From assembly GCA_945787655.1 (NCBI GenBank), contig CALZIJ010000010.1, forward strand, positions 1 through 45,149: a DNA stretch of 45,149 nucleotides, read 5' to 3'. Made by a program: the position numbers and the translations under genes. Source of the DNA: Nitrospiria bacterium. GTDB lineage: Bacteria > Nitrospirota > Nitrospiria > SBBL01 > JAADHI01. Of the stretch, positions 8,223 to 17,216 are shown one piece after another; position 1 is the stretch's first letter; every line of letters begins with the position of its first letter. The notes under the pieces were generated by a model. The model ran no database searches and had not been told where the DNA came from. It was given only the letters and a program-made list of their open reading frames with translations.

Positions 8223-8606
8223 TTAACCGATATCGTTCTTCTTTTTATAATCGGAAATCGCGGCCTTAATCGCATCCTCTGCCAAAACCGAGCAATGGAT
8301 TTTGACCGGTGGCAGGCTCAACTCATTCACAATCTCCGTATTTTTGATCTGGAAAGCCTCATCAATGGTTTTCCCTTTTACCCATTCCGTGGCCAAACTT
8401 GAACTGGCAATGGCGCTGCCGCAGCCAAATGTTTTAAACCGTGCATCTTCAATGACACCGCCTGAAATCTTCAACTGAAGTTTCATGACATCGCCGCATT
8501 CGGGCGCGCCCACCACACCGGTTCCCACTTCCTTGTCACCTTTGTCCAGGCTGCCCATGTTGCGCGGGTTATTGTAATGATCTATGACTTTTTTACTGTA
8601 AGACAT
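8223..8606 (-). CDS. iscU: Fe-S cluster scaffold IscU
   Basis: The scaffold on which 2Fe-2S clusters are built from sulfur delivered by IscS. Cluster-binding residues Cys37, Asp39, Cys62, His104 and Cys105 are all present (APECGDV, FGCGSAIA, KIHCSVLAEDA). The HscA recognition motif LPPVK is at residues 98-102. The 127-residue length equals that of classical IscU. It follows iscS by 24 bases. Confidence 0.97.
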   Translation of the reverse strand: MSYSKKVIDHYNNPRNMGSLDKGDKEVGTGVVGAPECGDVMKLQLKISGGVIEDARFKTFGCGSAIASSSLATEWVKGKTIDEAFQIKNTEIVNELSLPPVKIHCSVLAEDAIKAAISDYKKKNDIG

Positions 8607-8630
8607 CGTGCTCCCTCCAATTCTCTTGCT

Positions 8631-9848
8631 TTAATGTTCCGTCCACTGGACGCTTTTTAAATCTATCCCCTCTTTTGCCATTTCATAAAGCGGAGACATT
8701 TCCCGGAGTCGATTGACGGCCTCAACCACTCTTTTTCCGACATATTCAATTTCTTCATCTGTGGTAAACCGTCCCAGCCCGAATCGAAGTGAAGAATGCG
8801 CAAGGTCACTGCCCACACCCAATGCCCGTAACACGTAGGAAGGCTCAAGCGTAGCGGTCGTGCAGGCTGATCCGGATGAAAGGGCAATCTCTTTTAAGCC
8901 CATCAGGAGAGATTCCCCTTCGACATAAGCGAAACTCATATTTAAATTCTGAGGGAGCCGGTTTTCAGGATGCCCGTTCAAATAGACCTCATCCAGCTCA
9001 CCCATAATATGATCCTGAAGCTTTTTCCGCATTTGTGTCAGCCGAAGCCCTTCCTGAATCATTTCTTTCTCAGCAATGGCACAGGCTTCTCCCAGGCCCA
9101 CAATCATGGGTACATTCAAGGTGCCGGACCGCATCCCGCGCTCGTGACCCCCGCCGTCCATCATGGCCATTATTCTGACCCGGGGATTTTTCCTTCTGAC
9201 ATAAAGTCCGCCAATCCCTTTCGGACCATAAATTTTATGACCTGAAAACGACATCAGATCTATCCCCATCGCATCCACGTTGACCGGAATTTTACCGACG
9301 CCTTGCGCCGCATCGGTGTGAAACAAGATGCCCCGTTCTTTTGCAATTTGACCAATTTCAGCAATCGGCTGAATGACACCAATTTCGTTATTGGCCAGCA
9401 TGACCGAAATCAAAATCGTCTGATCAGTAATAGACGACTTGAGTAACTCCAAATCAATTAACCCGTCCTGTTGAACAGGCAAGTAAGTGACTGAGAACCC
9501 TTCTTTTTCAAGACGTTTTGCCGTGTCTAAAATGGCTTTATGCTCGGTGACCACGGTGATAATATGATTCCCTTTCTCACGGTACATGCTCGCAACACCC
9601 TTTAAAGCCAAATTATCGGATTCTGTCGCACCGCTGGTAAAAACCACTTCTTTCGGGTGGCAGGAAATCAACTGGGCAATTTGCTCCCGCGCCTGATTGA
9701 CCGCTTCTTCCGCTTCCCAGCCAAAAGAGTGGTTCTTGCTGGCTGCATTTCCAAACTTATCCGTAAAATAGGGGAGCATCGCCTCTAAAACGCGAGGGTC
9801 GACTGGCGTAGTCGAATGATAATCCATAAAAATAGGTAATTTTAGCAT
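8631..9848 (-). CDS. iscS: Cysteine desulfurase IscS
   Basis: A PLP enzyme that removes sulfur from cysteine and passes it as a persulfide to IscU and tRNA-modifying proteins. It has HTDAAQ and the PLP lysine Lys205 in [11 protein letters not shown]. The mobile-loop catalytic cysteine is Cys329 in [15 protein letters not shown], the class I (IscS) loop. At 405 residues it matches E. coli IscS. It is 28 bases downstream of the Rrf2-family regulator gene. Confidence 0.97.
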   Translation of the reverse strand: MLKLPIFMDYHSTTPVDPRVLEAMLPYFTDKFGNAASKNHSFGWEAEEAVNQAREQIAQLISCHPKEVVFTSGATESDNLALKGVASMYREKGNHIITVVTEHKAILDTAKRLEKEGFSVTYLPVQQDGLIDLELLKSSITDQTILISVMLANNEIGVIQPIAEIGQIAKERGILFHTDAAQGVGKIPVNVDAMGIDLMSFSGHKIYGPKGIGGLYVRRKNPRVRIMAMMDGGGHERGMRSGTLNVPMIVGLGEACAIAEKEMIQEGLRLTQMRKKLQDHIMGELDEVYLNGHPENRLPQNLNMSFAYVEGESLLMGLKEIALSSGSACTTATLEPSYVLRALGVGSDLAHSSLRFGLGRFTTDEEIEYVGKRVVEAVNRLREMSPLYEMAKEGIDLKSVQWTEH

Positions 9849-9876
9849 GGTCTTCCTTCCATATTATATAAAGTGT

Positions 9877-10308
9877 TCAGCTGACCTTGAGCTCATTTTC
9901 GGCTGAAACACTCACAATCTTATCTATGGTGATTCCGTCTAAATAAGAAACAATTTCACGTTCTATCTTGCGTAAAGGACTTTGAATCGTGCATTGCTCT
10001 GTTTGTGAACAAGTGGTATCTCCCTCGACGCAACGCACAATCTGAATCGGCCCCTCAATCGCTCGAATAATTTCACCCAGACTAATATCTTCCGGCTCTT
10101 TTACCAGAGAATAGCCGCCTTTGGGTCCGTTTTGGCTTTCAACAAGCCCTTCTTTCGCTAATTTCTGTAGTATTTTTGCAAGCAACTCCTTGGGAATATT
10201 GTAGATTTCGGCAATATTCCGTGTATTCGCAACAAAAGGGCCCTTTCGGAACGACATATAATTAATGGCCATGAGGGCATAGTCTGTTTTTTTTGTTAAC
10301 TTCAACAT
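9877..10308 (-). CDS. iscR: Rrf2-family Fe-S regulator, IscR-like
   Basis: A 143-residue Rrf2-family winged-helix regulator (MLKLTKKTDYALMAINYMS, then GGYSLVKEPEDISLGEIIRAIEG). Three cysteines, Cys93, Cys100 and Cys106, sit in the cluster-binding loop expected for IscR, which carries a 2Fe-2S cluster and represses the isc operon when Fe-S supply is adequate. The spacing Cys-x6-Cys differs slightly from the E. coli Cys-x5-Cys-x5-Cys. It leads the isc operon, and its own promoter carries an IscR-type site, which supports autoregulation. An alternative is a related sensor such as NsrR, but the gene order favours IscR. Confidence 0.88.
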   Translation of the reverse strand: MLKLTKKTDYALMAINYMSFRKGPFVANTRNIAEIYNIPKELLAKILQKLAKEGLVESQNGPKGGYSLVKEPEDISLGEIIRAIEGPIQIVRCVEGDTTCSQTEQCTIQSPLRKIEREIVSYLDGITIDKIVSVSAENELKVS

Positions 10309-10330
10309 CTAATTAAATACGACCTTTTAT

Positions 10331-10386
10331 ATCTCCGATTAATTTAGTCGGATATAAGAATATACGATGTCAAGGGCTCGTGTCAA
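10331..10386 (-). promoter_or_regulatory. isc operon promoter with IscR type-1-like operator
   Basis: On the minus strand TTGACA (10381-10386), a 16-base spacer and TATATT (10359-10364) form a sigma-70 promoter with a start near 10352. Immediately downstream, at 10331-10355, lies an imperfect palindrome with core CCGATTAATTTAGTCGG on the plus strand. It fits the known IscR type-1 consensus (YYGACTRWWWYAGTCRR) with one mismatch. The position over the start site suits repression. The match was made by eye. Confidence 0.6.
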
Positions 10387-10411
10387 ATCCAAAAATAAAA
10401 TATTTTTGGAT
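10387..10411. repeat. Perfect 11-bp inverted repeat between divergent promoters
   Basis: The arms ATCCAAAAATA and TATTTTTGGAT are exact reverse complements around a 3-base AAA spacer. The element abuts the -35 box of the isc promoter and ends 21 bases before the -35 box of the FHA-sigma54 gene. It may be an operator serving both promoters or an A/T-rich upstream element. It is not a terminator, as no gene runs into it. Confidence 0.75.
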
Positions 10412-10432
10412 GCTCCGGCATAAAATTCTTTC

Positions 10433-10460
10433 TTGACTTGAAAAGGTGGCCCGCTATAAT
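10433..10460 (+). promoter_or_regulatory. Sigma-70-type promoter of the FHA-sigma54 activator gene
   Basis: TTGACT at 10433-10438 and a perfect TATAAT at 10455-10460 are separated by 16 bases. The predicted start is near 10467, about 25 bases before the ATG at 10492. This is one of the clearest promoters in the window, so the activator is probably expressed constitutively or under control of the adjacent palindrome. Confidence 0.75.
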
Positions 10461-10491
10461 CAACCCACGACTCGATTTTAATAGGACTAAA

Positions 10492-12099
10492 ATGGCCAGC
10501 GTTCGAATCTATTTAAAAGATGAATTCCGATGGAGTTACACCCTCTTTGACCAGGAAATACGAATTGGGCGAAGCCGGGAAAACCACATCGTATTGCCCC
10601 ACCCCGAAGTTTCTCGCCACCAGGCAGTCATACGGAAGGAAGGGAAGGAATACTATGCCTGCGACCGGAGCGGGCGCGGCCTGGAGATCAACAATACCAC
10701 CACGGATCAGGCACAACTGAAAGAACGGGATGTGCTCCATATTGGGTCTTTCCGCCTTATTTTTGAATCAGAAGATGTGAAGGACTCTCCCACGGAAACC
10801 ATGACTTGGGAACCCACGCTGGATCTTCCCAATACCGGCGTAACGCCGATGGGTTCGGCAAAATACGAACTCGTTGTAATCAGCGGACCGGACGAAGGGA
10901 AACGAATTCCGATCACAGAAAAAGTCCTCATGATCGGGCGAAGCGCACGGGGAGACCTCACCCTTTCAGACAAAACCGTCTCTAATTTTCACCTGGAAAT
11001 TGAATCTTCTCCGACTGGAATCCACGTCCGCGACATGGGAAGTACCAATGGCACGCGGGTAGACGGACAAAGGATTCAAAGCCTGATTCTTGAAATCGGA
11101 TCAGAAATTCAAATTGGCAATACCATCCTCAAGGTGTTTATTGAAGAAGAAACCACTCCAGTATTACCGCCTGCACTCGGCAGCCTCGTGGGGAAAAGCC
11201 CCAAGATGCAAGAAGTCTATCATTGGATTCGCAAGGGCGCCAAAGGAGATGCCGCCATTCTTATTCAGGGGGAAACCGGTTGCGGCAAAGAGGTTGTTGC
11301 GAGAGAAATCCACCGTTTGAGTGACCGGACTGAGGCGCCCCTCATCACCATTGATTGCAGCGCTATCCCCAAAGACCTGATTGAATCAGAACTTTTTGGT
11401 CATGAAAAAGGGTCTTATACCGGCGCGACTTCTCAGCGCAAAGGCGCTTTTGAACAAGCCCAGGGCGGGACCGTTTTTCTAGACGAAATCGGCGAGCTCC
11501 CCATCGATATGCAGCCCAAGCTTTTGCGCGTACTCGAAGAAAAACATTTTAAACGCATTGGAGGCAGTGAACGCATCAAATCCGATTTCAGGGTCATTGC
11601 TGCAACCAACCGTTGGCTGGATCAAGAAGTGGTTAAAGGCACTTTCAGACAAGATCTCTATTTCAGGCTTTACGTCATTCCTATCTTTCTTCCTCCGCTT
11701 CGGGAGCGGCAGGAAGACATTCCCTTGCTGATTCAACACTTCCTGAAAGGAAAGTATGTCCATGTTCCTCAACCTGTACTTGACAAACTAACGGAACATC
11801 CCTGGCCTGGAAATGTGCGTGAATTGCGCAACGTTCTCGAACGGGGCGTTGTGATGATGGAAAGCAACACCCTTCAAGTTGAAAACCTGCTCTTTTTAGG
11901 AGAAGGGAAAAAAGGCGGGGGACCCATGCCCTGGCAAGGCAGTGAAGACTCCGCACCGCCCGTCTCCCTGGAAGAAATTGAGAAACAAGTCATTCGACGC
12001 GCCATCAAAACACATGGGGGCGATAAAAAAGCGGTGGCCCGCGAATTGGGCATCGCGCTTTCTACCCTCTATGAAAAAATTAAACGGTTTAACTTATAG
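10492..12099 (+). CDS. Sigma-54-dependent activator with two FHA domains
   Basis: An AAA+ enhancer-binding protein that would open sigma-54 promoters. Two FHA phosphothreonine-binding domains stand in place of a receiver: FHA1 about 1-92 (IGRS at 25-28, SRHQ at 41-44) and FHA2 about 124-218 (MIGRS, GSTNGT at 183-188). The AAA+ domain (about 230-465) has Walker A GETGCGKE at 260-267, Walker B FLDE at 329-332 and the sigma-54 contact loop as GSYTGA (307-312) instead of GAFTGA. A Fis-type HTH ends the protein ([19 protein letters not shown]). The ATG at 10492 follows AGGA and lies after the promoter; an upstream in-frame ATG at 10438 overlaps the -35 box and is rejected. Input is probably from a Ser/Thr kinase; none is in the window. 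The 3' end overlaps rnd by 11 bases. Confidence 0.93.
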   Translation: MASVRIYLKDEFRWSYTLFDQEIRIGRSRENHIVLPHPEVSRHQAVIRKEGKEYYACDRSGRGLEINNTTTDQAQLKERDVLHIGSFRLIFESEDVKDSPTETMTWEPTLDLPNTGVTPMGSAKYELVVISGPDEGKRIPITEKVLMIGRSARGDLTLSDKTVSNFHLEIESSPTGIHVRDMGSTNGTRVDGQRIQSLILEIGSEIQIGNTILKVFIEEETTPVLPPALGSLVGKSPKMQEVYHWIRKGAKGDAAILIQGETGCGKEVVAREIHRLSDRTEAPLITIDCSAIPKDLIESELFGHEKGSYTGATSQRKGAFEQAQGGTVFLDEIGELPIDMQPKLLRVLEEKHFKRIGGSERIKSDFRVIAATNRWLDQEVVKGTFRQDLYFRLYVIPIFLPPLRERQEDIPLLIQHFLKGKYVHVPQPVLDKLTEHPWPGNVRELRNVLERGVVMMESNTLQVENLLFLGEGKKGGGPMPWQGSEDSAPPVSLEEIEKQVIRRAIKTHGGDKKAVARELGIALSTLYEKIKRFNL

Positions 12100-13261
12100 G
12101 GGAGCAGTTTTCTTTTTTGGAAACGGACTTTCGGGAATGGATTTCTTTTAACAAGGGTTCGCCATATCGTCTTATCTGCCATTGCCTCATCATTGGAATC
12201 GAGTGAAACACATCCATCTTCGCCGGTTTTAAACGTGCAATCTCCTTTAAAACGCCTCCTGTCATGACCATGGCCGGCTCCAGCCCTTCGGCTTCCGCCT
12301 GCTGGTTCCGCCAATTTTTCAAGGCTTTTAACAACTTTTCCTGACCTGAGGTGAGCGGAGGGCTGAGGCTTTTTGTCCGCTCCGGAAGCGGCGCTTCCGT
12401 TACCAGACCTTGCTGAACGGCTTTGAGCCACCGCGACTCGTATTTAAGGATGGAAATATTTTTTTTCGGGAAAAATGCCTTCATGTCATCAGGGCTTCGG
12501 GGGACTTTCTCGGACATCAAAATCAAGTCCCTGCTGGAAATAATTTTAAAAGGGGGGGCATCCCGCTCTTTGGCAATTTGATCCCGTTCCGCAATCAACT
12601 CCCTTAAGATTTTTTGCGCCTTCGGGGACAATGTCCGCGCCCCCTTCGTCCGGATATAATCATTGGGTTCAAAGGGTCTGCCGGTCCAGGTCATGTCTTC
12701 CATCAAACGGCATTCCTCTTCTATTTGGTCGGTCCTGCCTTTTTTCGCCACCGCTTCATTTAAGATTTGATATAGCGGATAGAGGTAAATGGTATCCAGG
12801 GCTGCATAGTCCAGTTGTTCTTTTGAAAGAGGACGCAGTTTCCAATTGGCTTTCTGAAACTTTTTTGACAGCGTGACCTGAAAATAGGTCTCGATCAAAT
12901 TTTGAAGGGAAAACTGTTTTACCCCGATAGCGCGAGCCGCCAATGCCGTATCGTATACCGGACCAATTTTAAAATTGAAGTCCCGTTTTAAGGACACAAT
13001 GTCATAATCCGAACCGTGAAAAATTTTTAAAATAGAACGGTTTTCAAACAAAGCGGCCAAGGGAAGAACCGAGTCGAGCAACAAGGGATCGAAAATATAG
13101 TTTTTACCGCCCCCCGAAACCTGGATCAAGCTGACTTGTTCTTTATAACTAAAGAGTGAATCCCCTTCGATATCCACTCCGATGCAGTCACACCCTGAAA
13201 GCGCTGCAATCGCTTTTTCAAAGGCTTCCGATTCGGTAATGTACGCGTAATCGGGGGTCAT
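12089..13261 (-). CDS. rnd: Ribonuclease D
   Basis: A 3'-5' exoribonuclease of the DEDDy family, which trims tRNA precursors. Exo I holds Asp30 and Glu32 (GVDIEGDS), Exo II has Asp87 (FHGSDYDIVSLKRDF), and Exo III has Tyr152 and Asp156 (DYAALDTIYL). One or two HRDC-type RNA-binding regions follow (about 205-385, e.g. LSPKAQKILRELIAERDQI and LTSGQEKLLKALKNWRNQQA). The 390-residue length is near that of RNase D. The gene lies 10 bases after the thioredoxin-like gene and probably shares its transcript. It overlaps the FHA-sigma54 gene tail to tail. Confidence 0.9.
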   Translation of the reverse strand: MTPDYAYITESEAFEKAIAALSGCDCIGVDIEGDSLFSYKEQVSLIQVSGGGKNYIFDPLLLDSVLPLAALFENRSILKIFHGSDYDIVSLKRDFNFKIGPVYDTALAARAIGVKQFSLQNLIETYFQVTLSKKFQKANWKLRPLSKEQLDYAALDTIYLYPLYQILNEAVAKKGRTDQIEEECRLMEDMTWTGRPFEPNDYIRTKGARTLSPKAQKILRELIAERDQIAKERDAPPFKIISSRDLILMSEKVPRSPDDMKAFFPKKNISILKYESRWLKAVQQGLVTEAPLPERTKSLSPPLTSGQEKLLKALKNWRNQQAEAEGLEPAMVMTGGVLKEIARLKPAKMDVFHSIPMMRQWQIRRYGEPLLKEIHSRKSVSKKENCSPIS

Positions 13262-13271
13262 CCGCTTCTGC

Positions 13272-13775
13272 TTATAATAATGCTTCGAGGGTTTTGTAGA
13301 ACTGAGGATGGTCTAACAAGCCGCCGCCACGATATGGGACCACAAGCTTACCTTCCTGATCAAAAAGAAACAGGGTCGGCGTCGCCATTGCCCCAAAACG
13401 ACCGGCAACCTGGTCTCCCTGATCGTAAAAAACAGGGAATGAAAAAATACCGGAATGCTGCTCGACATAGGCTTGAATATTTTTATTTGAATCACGAAAC
13501 CCAATGGCCAGCACCTGAAAGGGACGGTCCGCCAATGCTTTCTGAAGTTCGTGAATTTTCGGAAGCTCCTCATGGCAGGTTCCACACCATGAGGCCCAAA
13601 AAACAACAAGCGTCGCTTTCCCCAGCATCTCCTTTTCGCTAAAAGTCTGACCCGTTAATGAAGTCATTTGAAACGGGGGGACAGAAGGGCGCTCTTCTTC
13701 GGCGTTGATCACGCGGGGCGAGAAGATCATGACAAACAGTAATATCAAGGTGAAATACCAATTTCTTTTTTTCAT
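13272..13775 (-). CDS. TlpA/ResA-like periplasmic thioredoxin
   Basis: A 167-residue exported thiol-disulfide oxidoreductase. An N-terminal signal peptide (cleavage after about NA at 25) precedes a thioredoxin fold with active site WCGTCH (Cys64, Cys67), the cis-proline region ATPTLFLF and the extended RDSNKNIQ insert typical of TlpA/ResA proteins. Such proteins reduce periplasmic cysteines, often for cytochrome c maturation, but no such genes are nearby. A 10-base gap to rnd suggests a two-gene operon. Confidence 0.88.
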   Translation of the reverse strand: MKKRNWYFTLILLFVMIFSPRVINAEEERPSVPPFQMTSLTGQTFSEKEMLGKATLVVFWASWCGTCHEELPKIHELQKALADRPFQVLAIGFRDSNKNIQAYVEQHSGIFSFPVFYDQGDQVAGRFGAMATPTLFLFDQEGKLVVPYRGGGLLDHPQFYKTLEALL

Positions 13776-13951
13776 ATGCCTCTTCTTCTAACACAACTAC
13801 CGCACATTCGCAAGAAATTCAAAAAGCAACATCTTCTGTCTGGACAAGAAAAACCTGAAAGCGCATGCTTGCGCGTGCTACCATTCCCTTTATTTTTTTG
13901 ATAAAATTCTTTTCATTGCTTGGATTTTGATTTTTAGGAGGGTTAAACCCG

Positions 13952-14530
13952 ATGAAACATCTTACAGCCAGACCCAATCCGATTTTCCTGGGCGGATTTC
14001 TCGTTATTTTTTTCTTTCTGCAACAGACAAACACTGTTTTGGCTGAGCCAGAGTCTTCTCAGGATGACGGACCGGGGATCAGCGTTCCCTCACTGGGCAA
14101 CCGGCATATTTCTTCAATCCGTTCGCCGCACCCCCCTTATAACAGTGTTCCGCCAACTTCAGGCCCACACACCCATAATGTTGCCCAATGGGGGGTTTAC
14201 CGGCAACAAGTTCCCGATGAGTTACAAGTCCATAACCTTGAAGACGGCGGAGTGATTATTCAGTACGATTGTACGGACTGCACGGAGATGATTCGAAAAC
14301 TGGAAAAACTGGCGCGCGGTTATTTTAAACAGGCCAAAGAGGAAGAAAAATCAGGTAAACGAAGCAAATACCGCCACCTGATCGTGGGGCCCTATCGGGG
14401 TATCGGCAATAAAATCGCACTCACTGCCTGGGGGAAAATAGATAAATTCGACGAGTTTGATGAAGACCGCATTCGGAGATTTATCGAGGCTTATATCGGC
14501 ATAGACCATCACCCCAAAGGCGCAAAATAA
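13952..14530 (+). CDS. DUF3105-family exported protein
   Basis: A 192-residue protein with a signal peptide or membrane anchor (residues 11-31) followed by the DUF3105 core: YNSVPPTSGPHTHNVAQWGV, HNLEDGGVIIQYDC and a C-terminal VGPYRGIGNKIALTAWGKID block ending in a FIEAYIG segment. Function is unknown; the conserved histidines and cysteines (DCTDC) could bind metal. The ATG follows AGGAGG at a good distance. It is the first gene of a transcript continuing into lnt and prfB. Confidence 0.85.
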   Translation: MKHLTARPNPIFLGGFLVIFFFLQQTNTVLAEPESSQDDGPGISVPSLGNRHISSIRSPHPPYNSVPPTSGPHTHNVAQWGVYRQQVPDELQVHNLEDGGVIIQYDCTDCTEMIRKLEKLARGYFKQAKEEEKSGKRSKYRHLIVGPYRGIGNKIALTAWGKIDKFDEFDEDRIRRFIEAYIGIDHHPKGAK

Positions 14531-14610
14531 CACACCGCACATCTAAAACCCTTGCGGAATACCCCTTAAAACCCCTTGTTTCTTCGGGATTTGCCCTCCT
14601 CTCCGGGACA

Positions 14611-16113
14611 ATGCTGGTTTTAAGCTTCCCGCGGTTTGGAATCTACCCCTTCGCCTGGTTAGCTTTTGTGCCGCTGTTTTTTGCCATTTCAAACCGAAAA
14701 CCCTTTTCTGCATTTTTACTGGGAGTGTTTACCGGAATGGTTTATTTTGGCGGGACACTCTACTGGGTGACGATCAGTATCCGGGAATACGGCGGGTACT
14801 CCGGCTTGACCAGTCTGCTAATCCTCTTCTTGCTTGTTACTTACCTTTCGGTTTATACCGGGCTTTTTTGTGCCTTGATTCAATGGCATACGCCGGATGA
14901 CAATACACTGCTTATTTTTACCCCCGCCCTTTGGGTGGTTCTAGAGTGGGCAAAGGGGCATTTTTTCACAGGGTTTCCCTGGGCCAGCCTGGCCTATTCC
15001 CAAACCGCATTTCTTCCGATCATTCAAATTGCCGACTTTGGGGGCATTTATGCCGTTGGTTTTGTCATCATGTTTGTAAATCGCACCGTTTACGTAACAC
15101 TCAGGAGACGCTTCGATACGGCACCACATTCCAGAGTGCGTATCTGGAAACCTTTGCTCATCGGATTGACCGTTTTTCTGATGACCTTGGTGTATGGCTA
15201 TGTTCGTCTTTCTGAACCCGAAGACCACCCAATGTCGTTGACTGTTTCTGTTGTTCAGGGAAATATCCCACAAGATCAAAAATGGGACCGTGCTTTTCAG
15301 GATCAGACCCTGGAAACGTATGAACAGCTTTCCTTATCTACTTTGCAGGCGGATCACAAACCCAAGCTGATTCTCTGGCCGGAATCGGCCCTGCCTTTTG
15401 TATTTAACTCAGAACCCGATTATGAAGCGCACTTTCGCCGTTTTTCCAATGAAAAAGAAGTGCACCTTGTCATCGGCGCACCCAGTCTAGGGCGGGACGC
15501 TTCCGGAAAATTAGGCTTACGCAACAGTGCGTTTTACTTCTCTCCTGGTCAAACCCAGTTTGACCAATACGACAAACAACATCTTGTTCCCTTTGGTGAA
15601 TACATTCCGTTCGCCAATCAACTTGGTTTTATGAAAAAATTGGTGCAAGGGTCCGGGGACTTTTTCCCGGGTCAAACCGCCACGCTTTTTCCCCTTGGTG
15701 AACACCCGGTTGGCACCGTCATTTGTTTTGAAGTGATCTTTCCGGAAATCGTGCGCCAATTTGTCCAGAAAGGCGCCGTGCTCATGACCAATATTACAAA
15801 CGATGCCTGGTTTGGCACATCCTCCGCTCCCTTTCAACACTTCTCTATGGTTATCTTTCGCGCCATCGAAAACCGGGTTGGATTTGCAAGAGCGGCCAAT
15901 ACGGGCATCTCCGGGTTTATCGATGCGCAGGGGCGCGTCCTTCAGCAAACCCGGCTCTTTACCAAAAGCACAGCCACAGCAAGACTGAAACCAAGAAACC
16001 AAACCACCCTGTATACCCGCTGGGGTGATTTTTTTGCCCTGCTCTGTGGTATGATCACAGGCATCATTTTGTTGCTCAACATTCTGAAGAGGAGAACATC
16101 CCATGCTATTTGA
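14611..16113 (+). CDS. lnt: Apolipoprotein N-acyltransferase Lnt
   Basis: An inner-membrane enzyme that adds the third acyl chain to lipoproteins. The polytopic N-terminal half is followed by a nitrilase-type domain carrying the catalytic triad: Glu258 (LILWPESALPF), Lys322 (YDKQHLVPFGEY) and Cys372 (GTVICFEVIFPE). Numbering is from the ATG at 14611. That start is probably too late: the in-frame sequence upstream (PLKPLVSSGFALLSGT) looks like the rest of the first membrane helix, but holds no ATG, GTG or TTG back through the end of the preceding gene. An ATA at 14527 with AAAGG six bases upstream, overlapping the DUF3105 stop, is a possible unusual start. The 3' end overlaps prfB by 11 bases. 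Its presence fits the several lipoproteins in this window. Confidence 0.93.
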   Translation: MLVLSFPRFGIYPFAWLAFVPLFFAISNRKPFSAFLLGVFTGMVYFGGTLYWVTISIREYGGYSGLTSLLILFLLVTYLSVYTGLFCALIQWHTPDDNTLLIFTPALWVVLEWAKGHFFTGFPWASLAYSQTAFLPIIQIADFGGIYAVGFVIMFVNRTVYVTLRRRFDTAPHSRVRIWKPLLIGLTVFLMTLVYGYVRLSEPEDHPMSLTVSVVQGNIPQDQKWDRAFQDQTLETYEQLSLSTLQADHKPKLILWPESALPFVFNSEPDYEAHFRRFSNEKEVHLVIGAPSLGRDASGKLGLRNSAFYFSPGQTQFDQYDKQHLVPFGEYIPFANQLGFMKKLVQGSGDFFPGQTATLFPLGEHPVGTVICFEVIFPEIVRQFVQKGAVLMTNITNDAWFGTSSAPFQHFSMVIFRAIENRVGFARAANTGISGFIDAQGRVLQQTRLFTKSTATARLKPRNQTTLYTRWGDFFALLCGMITGIILLLNILKRRTSHAI

Positions 16114-17216
16114 ATATGAAGAAAAACTAAAAGCGATCCAACTCGAAAACGAACAGCTTCGGGGGCATCTTTGACCTCGATGAAACGAAGCGGAAAATCG
16201 AGAAAATAACAGATGAAGTTTCTGCCCCGGAATTTTGGGATCACCCCGAAAAAGCCCAGGAAAAGATGGCCGAGAAAACCCAGCTCGAAAAAGCGCTTAA
16301 ACGTTGGGAAGAAGTCGACCGCGATCTGGAAGAAACTGAACTTCTGATCGAACTCATTAAAGAGGAAAAAGACCCCGCGCTTGAAAAAGAGCTTGCGCAG
16401 GCTTTTGAAGCCTTGCAACACAAGATCGACCGGCTGACCATTGAAACCCTTTTTACCGGGGAAAAGGATTTTAATAACGCCATCGTCACCATCCATCCGG
16501 GTGCAGGCGGCACAGAATCCCAAGATTGGGCACAGATGCTAACCCGAATGTATGTTCGATGGATCGAACGCAAGGGCTTTGAAGTCGACACCCTGGATTT
16601 GCAAGCGGGGGACGAAGCCGGGATAAAAAGTGTGACCCTGCTCGTTAAAGGGCCCTATGCCTATGGGTATTTCAGGGCCGAGGCGGGTGTACACCGGCTT
16701 GTGCGTATCTCGCCTTTCGATGCCAATAAACGGCGCCACACCTCTTTTGCCTCAGTATTCGTATCTCCTGAAATTGAAGAGGACATCGGCATCGAAATTG
16801 ACGAAAAAGACATCCGCGTGGACACCTATCGTGCCAGCGGAGCGGGCGGGCAGCATGTGAATAAAACCTCATCAGCCATACGGATTACGCACTTACCCAC
16901 GGGTTTTGTAACACAGTGTCAAAATGAACGGTCCCAGCGTCAGAACAAACTGATCGCGATGCGTGTATTAAAATCCCATTTGTATGAATTACAGCAGGAA
17001 GAGAAGCAGGAAGCCATGGACAAAATGACGGGCGAAAAAAAGGAAATCGGCTGGGGAAGTCAAATCCGCTCCTATGTCTTCCAGCCTTATCAAATGGTGA
17101 AGGATCATCGGACTGGCATAGAAGTGGGCAATGTGACCTCCGTCATGGACGGCGACATTGATGTTTTGATCGAAGGGTATTTAAAACGTCCGAAAACACT
17201 TGAAAAAAAACCCTAG
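16103..17216 (+). CDS. prfB: Peptide chain release factor 2, with programmed +1 frameshift
   Basis: RF2 ends translation at UGA and UAA codons. Translation starts at the ATG at 16103 and meets an in-frame TGA at 16172-16174 after 23 codons; slipping +1 at CTT moves it into the long downstream frame, giving 370 residues. The body contains the stop-recognition tripeptide SPF (203-205) in RLVRISPFDANKRR and the catalytic GGQ (248-250) in SGAGGQHVNK. The length is normal for RF2. The gene overlaps lnt by 11 bases. Its stop codon shares the palindrome CTAG with the stop of the convergent sensor-kinase gene. Confidence 0.96.
16160..16175 (+). promoter_or_regulatory. prfB programmed +1 frameshift site
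   Basis: The site reads CGG GGG CAT CTT TGA C: an internal Shine-Dalgarno-like GGGGG, a CTT slippery codon and the RF2-specific stop TGA followed by C. This has the same layout as the E. coli site (AGG GGG TAT CTT TGA C). When RF2 is scarce, TGA is read slowly and the ribosome slips +1, an autoregulatory loop known in many bacteria. Confidence 0.95.

Noticed and set aside
10438-10491. In-frame ATG 18 codons upstream of the FHA-sigma54 start
   Set aside because: It overlaps the -35 box and precedes the -10 box of the gene's own promoter, so it would not be in the mRNA.
13858-13880. Hairpin-like AGCGCATGC / GCGCGTGCT upstream of the DUF3105 gene as a terminator
   Set aside because: The arms are imperfect and no gene reads into it from the left on the plus strand; the T-rich run after it is more likely promoter-proximal A/T sequence.
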